A DNA stretch of 64,000 nucleotides from Sarcocystis neurona (taxonomy: Eukaryota > Apicomplexa > Conoidasida > Eucoccidiorida > Sarcocystidae): contig KL647295.1 of assembly GCA_000727475.1 (NCBI GenBank), positions 608,839 to 672,838 of the forward strand, written 5' to 3'. Shown piece by piece: positions 49,501 to 61,246 of the stretch. Position 1 is the first letter of the stretch; every line of letters starts with the position of its first letter. Below the pieces are notes generated by a model, which saw only the letters and a program-made list of their open reading frames with translations, was not told the DNA's origin and searched no databases. Made by a program: the position numbers and the translations under genes.

Positions 49501-51145
49501 CGACCGGCGGCTGCTGCAAGAGATGCTGCGAGGCTTCAGCGGCAGGCGGAGTGACTTGGAAGTTCCGATCCCGATGTGTTTGTTTCCTGCTGCACCGCGG
49601 AAAGTGGCGTGTGCTGCTGCTGTGGCGATGTGGGGTGAGATTCTGCGCTGGAGCAGCAGCAGCAGCGGCACAGGAGCAGCAGGAGGGGCAGAGGGAGGAG
49701 ACACGGCAGAGGCGGGGAAAGCGGCAGCAGCAGGTGGTGGTGGAGGAGCATCAGGAGCAGGAGCAGGCGGAGTAGGAGCCGGCGGCGGATGGGAGGGCGC
49801 TGGTAGCAGCAGCAGCGGCAGCAGCACGCGTGCGGCGGCAGCAGCAGCAGCAACGGCAGCAGGATGGGGAGCTGCAGAAGCAGGACAGAAACTGCAGCCA
49901 TCTGATGGTAGTAAGGCCGTCGGGGCCAGTGCTGCTGCTGCAGTTGGGGCCGGAGGGGCCTCCGCAGCAGCAGCAGCAGCTGAGGTCGTAGGAAAGCGGC
50001 CGGAGGGCGGCGGTGTTGGCGGAGGAGGCGGAAGCGCAGGAGGAGAAGCTGGTGGAGGAGCAGCAACTGCAGGAGAAGAACACCAGCGCAGCGACAGCGA
50101 CGCGAGCAGCAGCAACAAAGGAGAACCGACGGCGGAAGAAATTGCAGCGGGCGTCGCCGAAATCGACGCGTTGTCGTATTCCCTGGCAGCTGGGGGCGGG
50201 GACGTCCTCAGGCTGCCGGTGCAGCAGCAAGAGATGCAGGTGCAGCAGCAGCTTCATCAGCTGATGCTGTGTAGGCAGCTGTGGACGCACCGCATTAACC
50301 GGTATTCTTATCCGAAGCCAGTTGGGTTCCCGCACACAAACGGCAGGAGCGGCAGCAGCAGCCAGAGTTGTTCGAAAGAAGCCGCTGCTGGCGCTGCTGC
50401 GGCTCCTGCGAGGAGCGGCAGCCCCCGCGCAGCAGCCACACAGCGAGGCAGTGAGACTGCAGCAAATGGCGGGCCGATGTGGAGCGGCAGCAGCAGCAGC
50501 AGCTCGGCACGACGCGGAGGCGCGGGGAGTGCGGAGCAGAGCAGCAGCAGCACAGAGAAAGGAGGCAGTCCCGGCAGCACTTCTTCGGGAAGCGGTGGGG
50601 GTGGTGCGGCGGAGACACACCAGACGCAGACTCGCAGCGTCTCGTCTCCTCTGGAAGCGCCGCAACAGCGAAACACAGCAGCGGCAGCGGCAGCAGCAGC
50701 GGCGGCTGCAATGAGAACTACAGCAACAGCAACGCGCGCCACCGCCGCAGCCGCCGCAGCAGCAGCTGCTGCAGCCGCTTCACACGTCGCCGCGACAGCA
50801 GGGGGGGGAGGAGGAGGAGGAACTGCAGCAGCAAAGTCAGCTGCTGCAGCAGCGGACGTCAAGGAGCACGGTGCTGCAGCAAGGGTCGCCGACGGAGGAC
50901 CGGAGCGCGGCAGTAGCAGCGCGGCGGACGATCCGCAGGAAGACGGCGCAACAACCATCGCCGGCGGAACAGAAGAGGTGGTGCTGCGGGTCTCGGAGAG
51001 AATGAAAGAAATTTTTGGCCTTCAGAAATTGACCGGCAGCAAGGCTTACAGAAAACTCCGGGACACTCGCAGTGGCCCTCCTTCCTGGGGCATGCAGGCA
51101 CGTCCTTCACAGCCAAAAGGAATGCAACACCCCACACAGCCATAG
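40518..51145 (+). CDS. Giant Ala/Ser/Gln-rich protein, single 10.6-kb exon
   Basis: From the first ATG (40523) the frame is open for 3540 codons to a TAG at 51143-51145. An acceptor at TACGTAG joins the preceding small exon in phase, so 40523 may be internal. Most of the product is homopolymeric: Ala from GCT and GCA, Ser from AGC, Gln from CAG (runs at about 46560-46735, 47070-47190, 48250-48880), and a TPAGA repeat at 47411-47500. Ordinary islands recur: about 46195-46300 (STAEEWEALVGTSRTLALPV), 46735-46900, 48140-48275 (FESVRQQLTRAVAAGEADPR), 49405-49650 (WLARRGAG to WGEILRW), 50150-50330 (LCRQLWTHRINRYSYPKPVG) and the basic C-terminus (MKEIFGLQKLTGSKAYRKLR). I recognise no domain. Function and location are unknown. 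Confidence 0.7.
47411..47500 (+). repeat. 15-bp coding minisatellite (TPAGA)
   Basis: About six copies of ACACCAGCAGGAGCA with single-base changes inside the giant exon, giving TPAGA/PPAGA/KPAGT units. It is in frame and tolerated by the coding sequence. Confidence 0.85.
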
Positions 51146-52281
51146 CCAAGGAAAAGATCCAGAGATAGGCCTACACAGAAAGACAGGGACATAGAGAGAA
51201 GGACAAAATGGTAGTTTTAGCTACTCATCGGCGAACAGCGAATATATACATATATATATATATACATATGTTTATGTGTTTAGTTATGGTCACGTATATC
51301 CATATGTATACGTATATACGTCTGTATGCAGGGGTCACATGGGAGACGTCACAGAGACTCTCAGCTATTTATCCGCGGACAGCAAATATACGTATATGTA
51401 TATACGTTTATAGGTGTATATGTATAGGTACGTATCCATATATATATACATACATATATAAGTGTATATGCGTATGTGTATATATGTCGGTATACAGGGG
51501 GCACCTGGGGAGCGTCACAGAGACTCGTGCGCGGTGTTTGGCTTGCGGAGGTGCTGCTGTATTGTCGCTGCGACGTGCCGATGCTGTTGCTGCTTGCGAG
51601 TCATTTGCTGCTGCTGCTGCTGGTTACGCTGCTGACGTCGCTGCTGCTGCTACAGTGGGGTGTTCCAGGCGTGCTGGCGATGTCTGGGTGGTGGGGATAA
51701 AGCAGCAGGCTGCTGCCGTTGCTGCTTGTGAGGTGCACTTCATGTTGCTGCTCCCCCCGTCCTTCTGTTACACTGCTGCCGGACTGTGCGCGCTTCGACA
51801 GTTGCTGCAGCTGCTGTGTGGGTGATGGCTGTTTCTGTCGCTGTTGGCCCCGCCCCTGCTGCTCCCTCTTAAACGCGTCCTGTTGGCTCTCTGCTGATGC
51901 TGCCGGGGCTGCTGCTGGGGCCGTGTCAGTACCGGTGCGGCTCCTGCCGCCGCCCGTCAGCTCTGCTGCTTGTACTTGCTGCTGCTGCTGTGTGTATGTA
52001 TGCGTGTGAACGTTCCGGCTGCTGCTGTGACTGCTGCTCCTCACAACTGTTGCTGCTGCTGCTGCTGTGTGCGAACGTTGCGACTGCTGCCGTTGCTGTT
52101 GCTCGTCACGTGTGTTGCTGCTGCTGTGTGAACTTTGCAACTGCGGGGATTGGGGCGCTGCTGTGGGAGGTGGTAGTTCATTGCTACGGGTGTCCGTTCT
52201 GCTGGTACTGCTGCGGTGCGCTGCGTCGGTGTTCCGGTATGGATTGCTGCTGCTGCTGCTGCTGCTCTCCATATATCGCAG
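51146..52281 (+). other. Intergenic or intron DNA after the giant gene
   Basis: TATATG microsatellite (51240-51490) containing two copies of a roughly 165-bp unit (CAT/CCTGGGAG-CGTCACAGAGACTC and GCAAATATACG-like flanks at about 51330 and 51500). It is followed by CTG/TGC-rich pyrimidine-biased DNA up to the acceptor at 52281. No supported exon. Confidence 0.5.
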
Positions 52282-52497
52282 GTGTGGTTCGCGTTGGGCA
52301 GACGAGCGGAACTCGAAGACTCCCTGCGGCGCTGCTTCGGTCCTGCTGCTGCCGCCTTCCACCCGCTGCTGCTGCTGCGGCTGGCAAACTGCGAGTGGCG
52401 TGTCCTCCGAGAGAGCGCTACAGATCTCGTCGAAGTCTTTAAGTTGCATGTCAAAGCGTTCAAGCAGAAAAGAAATCCGTACGTGACGACCCTGCAG
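52282..52497 (+). CDS. Exon running into the assembly gap
   Basis: After CCATATATCGCAG, 72 codons read VWFALGRRAELEDSLRRCFG, a short Ala run, then LANCEWRVLRESATDLVEVF and VKAFKQKRNPYVTTLQ. The composition is ordinary, helical and charged. The sequence ends CTGCAG at the Ns. It is not recognised; it could be an upstream exon of the gene at 54.3 kb or the end of another gene. Confidence 0.55.
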
Positions 52498-53187
52498 NNN
52501 NNNNNNNNNNNNNNNNNNNNNNNNNNNNNNNNNNNNNNNNNNNNNNNNNNNNNNNNNNNNNNNNNNNNNNNNNNNNNNNNNNNNNNNNNNNNNNNNNNNN
52601 NNNNNNNNNNNNNNNNNNNNNNNNNNNNNNNNNNNNNNNNNNNNNNNNNNNNNNNNNNNNNNNNNNNNNNNNNNNNNNNNNNNNNNNNNNNNNNNNNNNN
52701 NNNNNNNNNNNNNNNNNNNNNNNNNNNNNNNNNNNNNNNNNNNNNNNNNNNNNNNNNNNNNNNNNNNNNNNNNNNNNNNNNNNNNNNNNNNNNNNNNNNN
52801 NNNNNNNNNNNNNNNNNNNNNNNNNNNNNNNNNNNNNNNNNNNNNNNNNNNNNNNNNNNNNNNNNNNNNNNNNNNNNNNNNNNNNNNNNNNNNNNNNNNN
52901 NNNNNNNNNNNNNNNNNNNNNNNNNNNNNNNNNNNNNNNNNNNNNNNNNNNNNNNNNNNNNNNNNNNNNNNNNNNNNNNNNNNNNNNNNNNNNNNNNNNN
53001 NNNNNNNNNNNNNNNNNNNNNNNNNNNNNNNNNNNNNNNNNNNNNNNNNNNNNNNNNNNNNNNNNNNNNNNNNNNNNNNNNNNNNNNNNNNNNNNNNNNN
53101 NNNNNNNNNNNNNNNNNNNNNNNNNNNNNNNNNNNNNNNNNNNNNNNNNNNNNNNNNNNNNNNNNNNNNNNNNNNNNNNNNNNNNNN
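52498..53187. other. Assembly gap of 690 Ns
   Basis: The run of N is flanked by CTGCAG on the left and CAGCAG on the right. Frames drawn through it are artefacts. The true length is unknown. Confidence 0.99.
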
Positions 53188-53209
53188 CAGCAGGTGGATT
53201 ATAAATTAG
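53188..53209 (+). CDS. Short exon remnant right of the gap
   Basis: CAGCAGGTGGATTATAAATTAG ahead of a consensus GTGAGC donor, reading QQVDYKL plus one base. That base would combine with the acceptor at 54296 to give Ala and continue VMGKLRSPLY in frame. The exon's left end is lost in the gap. Confidence 0.4.
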
Positions 53210-53272
53210 GTGAGCGCACCAGCAGCACCTCGGAGATAGTCTGTCCATCCGTTCTTCTCTCCACATATATAT

Positions 53273-53575
53273 ATGAGACGGGCACAGGAGGAGCCCCGTT
53301 GGCTCATCTCCCTCGTCGCTCTCTGCGTCTTGCCTTGTCTTCTTGTCGGGGTTACTCGTGTACATGCATTATACACGTATAGAGGCGTGCATGCATATAT
53401 CCGCCGAGGACCACGGGACACATACGCTTACATACACAGAAGAGAAGAAGAAGCACCAGCAGCAGCAGGAGAGGGGGGTTACACACAGAAAAGAAGAAGA
53501 AGGAGGGGTCACACACGCAGAGGAGGAGAAGAAGGAGAAGCTGCAGCAGCCAGAGCCAGGTGTCCACGCCGGTAA
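53273..53575 (+). CDS. Small ORF with signal-peptide-like start
   Basis: The ATG at 53273 begins MRRAQEEPRWLISLVALCVL, a charged head plus a hydrophobic core. The frame then passes into microsatellite-coded and Arg/Glu-rich sequence to a stop at 53575. It lies where an intron of the larger gene is proposed. A chance frame is likely. Confidence 0.2.
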   Translation: MRRAQEEPRWLISLVALCVLPCLLVGVTRVHALYTYRGVHAYIRRGPRDTYAYIHRREEEAPAAAGEGGYTQKRRRRRGHTRRGGEEGEAAAARARCPRR

Positions 53576-54296
53576 ACCGGGGCGCGTGAGACGGTGCAGA
53601 GCGGCAGAGGGACACGGACAGCAGCGGCCAGCGGTAGAAGCAGCGATGGCCAGAGGTAGTAACAGCAGCAGCGGGGAGCGAGCAGCAGCAGAGAGAGATA
53701 GAGCGAGCACCAGGCGAGCGGCAGCGAGAGCGAGCAGCAGCTCGTACCTCGTGTCTGCGCACAGACACCGCGCTGCCTCTGCACAGACACCGCGCTGTCT
53801 CCGCTGGAGCCAGCAGGAATGTCGGCTGGCTCGAGTGGCATCCGGCATTCAGCTGCATGCGTCCGTACGCACGGCTGTCGACGTCTGAGGACTTCGCTGT
53901 TTTTCTCTTCCTCTATTCCTTCAAAAGTGTCTTTGCGTATAATCCCCGTCTGTAAGTCCTTGTGCGTCTGTGCGTGTGTGTGTGTGTGAAGAATACGCAT
54001 GCGCGTGCGTGTGGGGGGGTGGGGGGGCTGGGCACACCGTAGACGCGGTTATACGCGGGAGATCCGGACGACGTTTTCGCTTCCGCCACGTGATGGCGAT
54101 CGTCGAGTGCGTCTGTGTGATTGCGGGCGAAATTTTTTTGCGGAAATTGTGTGAAAGCGAAAGAGAACTGCTTCCTTACTGGTTTCTGGCTGAGCGTTTG
54201 TAAGGCGGACAAGCGCTTCTTCTTTGGTGCGTCACCCTTGCGCGTGGGGAAAGCATTCATTTTTTGCTCCTGCTGCTGCTGCTGTGACGGATGCAG

Positions 54297-57200
54297 CTGT
54301 GATGGGGAAGCTGCGGTCGCCGCTGTATCGCAGCTGTTCGCCCTTCCTGGAGCACGCGAAGCGGCTGGTGGCGGCGCATTGTCAGCAGCCGCTGCAGCAG
54401 CGTTCGTTGGCTGCTGCTCTTGATGCTGCGGACAAGGCCTGGGCGGAGGCGGCTGCGCTGCAGCAGCGGGAGAGGGCGGGAACTCCACTTCGAGCGGCTG
54501 CAGCGGCAGCGGCGCAGCAGCAGCTGCACACGCATTCTCCCAATGCGAAGACGCCAGCAGCAGAAGCGGCGGCAACAGCTGCGGAAGGAGAACGAGCAGC
54601 AGCAGCAGCAGGTGCTGCAGGAGAGGCGGGACCGCGCCTGCTGCTGAAGCTGGGGGGCGTCGCTGCCTTGATCGGCGATGGCATACGCGTTGCTGCCGAC
54701 GGCGGTGGCGCCACGAGTCTGCTGCATGCGGCGGAAAACTTCGCAGGGAAGAAGGCTGCGGGCTGCAGTGAGGCGAGCAACGTGACCGCTGCCGCGGCGC
54801 TGCGACTGTTGCTGCAGCAGCAGCAGCAAATGAAAGGAAGCAGCTTGCAGGCGTCTGGAGCCGGAGCCGCAAGCAGCAGCCATGAGGTCTCTGCTGCGAT
54901 TGTCAAGAAGCTGCTTGCAGAAGGAGGAGGCGCGCTGCTGCAGGATCAGCGGACCAGACAGCTGCTGTTGTCTAACCCGACGCCGCTCGCGGCAGCAGCA
55001 GCGACCGGGACAGCAGCACCAGCAGCTGCAGCGGAGGCAGCTGGCGGTGCCGCAGGCGCCGTCCCGGCCCTCTCTGGGCAGAGCATGGTGTTGTGGAACC
55101 TCGCCGGAGAAACGGCTGCGGCGACGGCGCCAGGAGGAGCAGCAGGAGCAGCAGCAGCAGACTGGGAAGAGGAAGAGCAGCTGGGACGTGGGTTCAGAGT
55201 CAAGTCGAAGCGGCGACGGCTGCAGCAGCAACAGAGCGACGACAGCGAGCGACAGCTGCGTCTAGTGACGCGGTCTGCAACGGCAGCCGCTCACGTCGAA
55301 CAGGCTGCAGCAAAAACGTCTCCTGAGGAAGACGCTGCTTCTCTTCTTGGCCGCGTGACAGCTGCTGCTGCTTCAGATAGCAGAGCATCCCCCATTCTTA
55401 TGTGGCAGGTGGAATGCCTGCGGCAGCAGGTTCTGCTGCTGCGCCAACAGCTGCTGCTGCAGCATGTGGCCTGGGAGGCTGACGGCCTTGCGGCTGCCGC
55501 GGCGTGTCTGGGAGCCGCCGGCAGCAGTCAGAGCTTCTGCTGCGGCCGCTTCCCCGGTGCTGTGAGCCTCAACTACTACGGCAGTCCAAGCAACTTGAGC
55601 AGCACCAGCAACAGCAGCTTGCGTTCTCCACTCGCAGCCCCCTACGCGGCGTCGTTGCCACCTACAAAGAACGAGGCGCGGGACTTTGTGAAGCAGCAGG
55701 AACACGCGGAAGAGGAGGTGGAGCCGCAGATGTTGGCAGCACCAGGCGGGGCGGGGGGAACTGGGGAAGAAGGTGAACTGACTGCTGAAGACGGCTGTGT
55801 GACGACCATCTGGGGAGAGGTGGGGGAGGAATGTCACTTGGGGTGTACGTACACCCGAACCGACTTTGCTCATCTCGGGAGCAGTGCCGAGTTTCCGCAG
55901 TACGTCCTCGGAGGGATCGATCGAATGGCCGCTGTACGACGCAGACGGTTTCGTGTAGAGGCGAGGAAGAGCAGTGCGACGGTAGGGCTGCTTGCTGCTT
56001 GTTTCCCTTACTACGCCATATCGGCGACGCAGTCCTTCGCGAGTTTTGTGGAAGCTTGGCTCTGGCGTCGGGTGCTGCCAGCAATGCCCCCGCTGCCTGG
56101 GCTGCCTTCAATCCAGTTTCTGCTGCAGCAGCAGGAACGCCGGCTGCTGCTGCCTCTGTCGCAGGAAGCTCCTGGAGGCGGCGGTCGAGGCGCTGCTGCA
56201 GCTGCAGCTGCAGCAGCAGAGGGAGGAGGGACGGCAGCAGCGTCGGCGGGAAGTCGGGCAAGTGAAAGCAGCGGCAGCGGTGGTCCTGGGGGGGCCGGCG
56301 CGACGCGTCTGCAACCAGAGACGAGAACAACGGGGCCTGCTGGAAGCAAGGGGAAGAAGCAGGCGCACACACCTGCGGCGAATAGTGGCAGCAGCACCCG
56401 TAGCGGCAACGTTTGCTATGGAGGGGACGGTGCTGCTGTGGCAGCAGCGGCTACTGGGAGTAAGAAACACAAAGGCAAAGCGTCGGTTACAGCTGCAGGA
56501 GAGTCGCTGATTAGCAGCGGCGGCAGCAGCAGCTGGAGAAGCAGCAAAGTGCAGGCCGAAGGTCGAGAAGAAAGAGACGCAGAAGCTGGAGGAGGAGAGA
56601 AAGGAGGAACACCTGCAGGACCTGGAGCGCGCCTTATTCGAAGAGAAGTTGCTGCCGCGCTGCTGCAGGAGGAGTGGGGAGCGTGGAATCTCGAACGAGC
56701 CGGCGTCGGCGTCAGATACTACCGGATGATCGAAGTCGAGGAAATTACTGAGGCGCAGCTGGTGAAGGCTGTCTTTCCCGGTGCTGTTGCAGCAGCAGTT
56801 GCTGCTGGGCGTGCGGGTGTCACACCGCGTCGCCTCGCTGTTGCTGCTGCTGCTGCGGCGTCGCCTTCTCTTCTTCCTTCACGTTTCCCTGCACGTGGTG
56901 CTGGTTTCCCTCCGCCCGCTGTTGCTGCTGCGGCCACTGCTGCGCTTCCTGCTGCTGCCATTCCTTCTCCTGCTGCCGGTGACCCAGGTACTGCCGCTTC
57001 TTCCTCGTCAAAGGCTGCTGCAGGTGGCCACCACGCCCCAGCGGGTGCTGCCGCAGCCGCCTCGTTCGTTGCTGCTTCCGCTGCAGCCAAAGATGCGAGC
57101 AACAGCCGAACGGAGGAGCAGCTGCTGCGCTCAGGCAGTAGTGGCTGCTCCTCCACTGCCAAGAAGGAGAGGGGCAGAGAAGATGAGGAAGCTGGAGGCC

Positions 57201-57722
57201 CCGCCGCAGCAGCAGCAGGACCTGCGCCGCCTGCGGCAGCTGGCGCCAGTACAAGAACAGCAGTAGCTGAACCGACCTCGGGAGAGCAGCAGCGACAACA
57301 GCGACTCTCCTCTTCCTCCTCAGCTGTAGCTGCTGCTTCTCCCCTAGGAGGAGCTCCGCAGGCAGGGGGAGCTGCTGCTCAGCAGCAGGAAAGACAGCAA
57401 CTGAAAAGCGATGCCGCTGGTGCTGTTGGCGCTATTGGCCATACGGCTGCTGCTGCTCCTGCTGCTGGCCATGCGGCTGCTGCTGCTGCTGCCGTCCCTG
57501 CGAGCAGTGGTGCCGCTGCTGGTGCAGCCAAGCAGGAGCCGGAAGTTCTGCTCCCGGAGCAGCCGCATGCTGCTGAAGAACTGCTGCCGCGTGACCCGGT
57601 GTTGCTCCAGCAGGAACTGCGGTTGCTGCGGCGGCAGCTGCAACAGCAGGAAGACGAGCGAACAGCAGCCCTGCTGCATGTCATCGAGGAGAGGCAGCGG
57701 GTGCCTGAGAGAGTTCACGAAG
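54297..57722 (+). CDS. Large exon of an unrecognised protein, about 1140 codons
   Basis: The frame runs from the acceptor GATGCAG (or from the ATG at 54302) to an AAG|GTAAGG donor. It starts MGKLRSPLYRSCSPFLEHAK, then Ala runs. Ordinary blocks follow: about 55790-56130 (GCTYTRTDFAHLGSSAEFPQ, a basic stretch VRRRRFRVEARK, then FVEAWLWRRVLPAMPPLPG), about 56640-56800 (LLQEEWGAWNLERAGVGVRY) and a terminal coiled-coil (LLQQELRLLRRQLQQQEDER). Phase 1 at the donor continues into 58932. I do not recognise a family. The coiled-coil and basic patches would suit a nuclear scaffold, but that is inference. Confidence 0.65.
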
Positions 57723-58931
57723 GTAAGGCTGCGCGTAGCTGGCAGAGGTGGTGGCGCGCGCGGCAAACGAGAAGCAGCAGCAAGGAGGGAAGCGCCACCC
57801 TCTGGCTACCGATGTGCTGCTTCGCTGGCTGCTGCTGTTGCTGCTTTGTACGCTGCGGCATCTCCTCTGCATGCGCTTTTTCTCAGGGTGCACTTGCACT
57901 TCTATGCGTATTGTCGTGAAGAACGGACACAAGCTTGTCTTCCTGCGGAGGTGGACTTGACAGGGGTATTGCAGTGGAAGTCAAAGACATACTTACACAT
58001 ATCTCAGTTTCTCTCTCCATATATATATATATATATATACGTATATGTACGTATGTGTATGTGTCCGTATGTATGTGTCAGTATACACATGTACCCAAAT
58101 ATATATATATATATGTATATGCGTTCGTATATATCTATATATGTGTGTGTTTGTCGATGATTGTGGATGTACACATATGTACGTATATGTATACGTACAC
58201 ATATGGATGTGTACGCATGTATATGTGTATATATATGTATATGTTTGTGTATGTGTGTGCATGCAGTCGTATGCGTCTGAGTATGTATATGTATGCAAAT
58301 GGATTTGTATATGTATATGTATGCATTTGTGTTTACATATATGTATATATTTGTGTGTGTGCAGACGTGCGTATGTATGTGTGCATATGTACGCATAGGC
58401 ATGTATATGTATGGATTTGTGTATGTATGTATATGTATGTATGTATGTAATGTATGTATGTATATGTATGTATGTATGTAATGTATGTATGTATATGTAT
58501 GTATGTATGTATGTAATGTATGTATGTATGTATGTATGCGTGTGTCTGTATATATATATATGTATGTGCGGGCGTGTGTATACGTAAATGTATGTGTGCG
58601 TAGGTACGTATATGTATGTATGTATGCATCTGTGTATGTATGCATGTGGATTTACGTATGTATGTGTACGTGCATGCATACGTATTCGTATGTGTGTATA
58701 CCTATATGTGTACATCTGCGTATGTTTATGTGTGTGTATGTACGCATGGCATCGTGCGTGTGCCCGTATGGTCGCGTATTCATATATACGCCGTGCCTTC
58801 CATGCGACATCTGCATACACGCAGATACATATATATATATATATTACGTATATTTGTTGGTGTAGACACACGAGGTTGTTCTTTTACGTTGGCGTTTGCC
58901 TGCTGCGGTCGTAAACCTTTTTTGTGTGCAG
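57723..58931 (+). repeat. Intron of TATATG/GTAT microsatellites
   Basis: A 1.2-kb intron with (TA)n at 58019-58040, TATATG/TGTG mixtures, and an imperfect repeat of about 32 bp based on ATGTATGTATGTAATGTATG at 58410-58545. It ends in a clean pyrimidine tract plus TGTGTGCAG. Long frames on both strands (Tyr/Ile/His/Thr or Val/Cys/Met) are microsatellite artefacts. Confidence 0.8.
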
Positions 58932-59728
58932 GTCTGCTAGTGCAGTTCGCCAGCAGTTTATCGCCAGGCAGCCACGTTGCTTGGTGGAATGGGGTCGTTG
59001 TTGCTGTTCGTACGTTTCAGACGGCAACCCCAGCAGGCAACAGCAGCAGCAGCAGGAAGTCGTCGTCGGCGACGGCTGCTGGTGGCCCGACTGCTTGCGG
59101 TGGGGGGTCTGGTGCTGCACCAGCAACGGCAGCAGCAGGAAGGGGCGGGGGAGGAGGCGCGGGGGCGGGAGGGAAGAAGACCGCATTCTGGGGTAACAGC
59201 AGCAGCAGCAGCACCGCCACGCTCTTATCGTCCTCTCTTGCTGCTGCTGTTGCTGCTGCGCCTGCTGCTGCTTCTTCTTCGTCTCCCACGGAAGGCAGTG
59301 TCAGCGGCTCGACCGCGACGACGACGGGCGGCAGCAGAGGCCGCTACCACCGCTCTGGGGCGCTTGGGGCTGCAGCAGCAGGAGCAGCAGGCGGGGCCGC
59401 GGGAGGCGGCGGTGTCAGGAACAGCAGTAGTAGCGGCAGCAGTGGCGGTGCTGCTGCAGCCGCAGCAGGTTTTGCTGCTGGGGAGAGAGGGACGGTCACA
59501 GCTGCTGGGAGCGCGAGCGCGCCACAGAAGCAGCGCTACCCGTCCCGAGGAAGCAGCAGCCGCAGCAGCAGCAACAGCAACAGCAGCAGCGAAGCAGTGG
59601 AAGAAACTGGAAGGGCAGACGAACGCCAAGAAGAGGAGGCGCAGCAGCAACAGCTGTCACCAGATGCCAACGAGGACGGTCAGACCGTAGTTGAAATTGC
59701 CTACCGCATTGGCGAGGACCTCTTCGCA
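58932..59728 (+). CDS. Next exon: HVAWWNG segment then Ser/Gly/Ala-rich region
   Basis: Joins the preceding exon through a split Gly codon to read LLVQFASSLSPGSHVAWWNG and VVVAVRTFQ, then about 200 low-complexity residues. It closes with an ordinary acidic segment (DGQTVVEIAYRIGEDLFA) before a consensus GTAAGT donor. The WWNG strand could belong to a small beta-barrel such as Tudor or Agenet, but this is a guess from a few residues. Confidence 0.7.
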
Positions 59729-60070
59729 GTAAGTCTATAAAAGTGTTGCACGTTGCGGGCAAAATATCCCGTGTATCACGCGGGCAGGTTTCTACATCTG
59801 TATATACATGTGTATATATATATATATATGCATACATGTTCGTGTGTATGTATGTATGTGTATCTGTACATAAATACGCATATACGCTCATATATGTATG
59901 CTTGTGTGTGTGTATCTCTCTCTATATATACATATATATCTATATGTGTGGCTATATGTGCACGTACATATGTGTACGTATGAATATGTATATATATATA
60001 TATATGTGGATGCGTCTACGTATATTCGCAAGTGCCTGATACACCTCTGTGTGTGTGGATATATCTGCAG

Positions 60071-60127
60071 GCTGACTTTTGCGTGCGTCTTCATTGCTTG
60101 GATCCGACCCGCATGTTAAGAGAGAGC
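60071..60127 (+). CDS. Short exon, right end uncertain
   Basis: After ATCTGCAG, in phase 0 with the previous exon, it reads ADFCVRLHCLDPTRMLRES before GTGAAG. The frame stays open to a TGA at about 60287, so the donor could lie later. It joins GEDLFA of the previous exon smoothly. Confidence 0.55.
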
Positions 60128-61246
60128 GTGAAGACTTTTTCAGTGTTAGAACCGCCGGTCTGCTGTACTCGCTGCACCGTTGCTTCGTCTTTCCTGACTC
60201 GAGCAGCAGCAGGAGGGGCACTGTGGGGGCTGCTGCATGCGTCATGTCTTCTTCCTGCGGCTCTCATTGTTGCGCAGCTGTCTCTGTGACGCAGTATGTC
60301 CACATGCCGTCTCCCCCTCGCAGCGCGCCGCTCGTCCCGCCGGGTGTGGCAGCTGCTGCTTTTCTGCAGACATTGCTGCCGCTGATGCTGCTTCTTCTGT
60401 TGCTGCTGCGGGGGCTGCACCTGGTCGGAGCTGCTGCTCCGCCGCTGCCGTACCAGGACGCCTCTGTGTCTGCTTGTGTGGGACATCTGCTCGGCTGCTG
60501 CTCTTCCTCCTGCTAGACTCCCTGCCGGGTTCTACTTGCCGCTGCACCGTGCGCGGGACTCGCTGCAGCGCGCGGTACTTTGTTGGCTCATTGCGCTGCG
60601 CCTGCTGGTGGTCGTCCTGGGCTCCAGGGACTGCCCTCGCTGCCGCGCCTCCGGCTCCTGTTGCCACTTTTCTGCTGATTCTAGTGCTGTTCTTGCGTCT
60701 CCTGCTGTTGCACTCGCTGCTGTTGCACCTGCTGGCGCTGCTTCTGCTGCTGTTGCACCCGCTGCTGTTGCACCTGCTGGCGCTGCTTCTGCTGCTGTTG
60801 CACCCGCTGCTGTTGCACCTGCTGGCGCTGCTTCTGCTGCTGTGGCACCCGCTGCTGTTGCACCTGCTGGCGCTGCGGCTGCTGCTGTTACACCCGCTGC
60901 TGTTGCACCTGCTGCCACTGCGCCTGCTGCTGTTGCACCTGCTCCTGCTTCGCTGGCTGCTGCTGCTGCGCCCGCTGACGCTGCTGCGTATGCTACTACT
61001 ACGGTTGCTGCTGCTGCGACTGCTGGTGCTGCTGCCGCGTCTGCTGCCGTTCCTCCGTCTGCGCCTGCCCCTGGCGCGTGTACTGCTGACAAACGGTGTG
61101 ATTTGTCGGCGTGCTTCTGCCTTCCACGTCCGTCTCTTCACGGCGGCTGCTGATTGCCCTTCGGTGCCAGTGCTACCGCATGTTGTGCTGCATGTCTGCT
61201 GCTGCTTGTGCAGTAGCTGTGTGCGTGTGACGTGCTGATGCTGCAG
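60128..61246 (+). other. CTG/GCT-rich stretch, probable intron
   Basis: Pyrimidine-biased DNA with a 45-bp minisatellite. Possible further exons are visible as short ordinary pieces, for example after CCCTCGCAG at 60324 (APLVPPGVAAAAFLQTLLPL) and near 60530 (FYLPLHRARDSLQRAVLCWL). I could not fit them into one phase-consistent chain. Confidence 0.4.
60715..60939 (+). repeat. 45-bp minisatellite, five copies
   Basis: Copies start at 60715, 60760, 60805, 60850 and 60895, with unit CGCTGCTGTTGCACCTGCTG followed by GCGCTGCTTCTGCTGCTGTTGCACC. All three + frames are open across it (Leu-, Ala- or Cys-rich), so it gives no coding evidence by itself. Confidence 0.92.

Noticed and set aside
57993..58871. 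Minus-strand frame of 292 codons rich in Tyr, Ile, His and Thr
   Set aside because: It is read entirely from TATATG/GTAT microsatellite DNA in an intron; the peptide mirrors the repeat.
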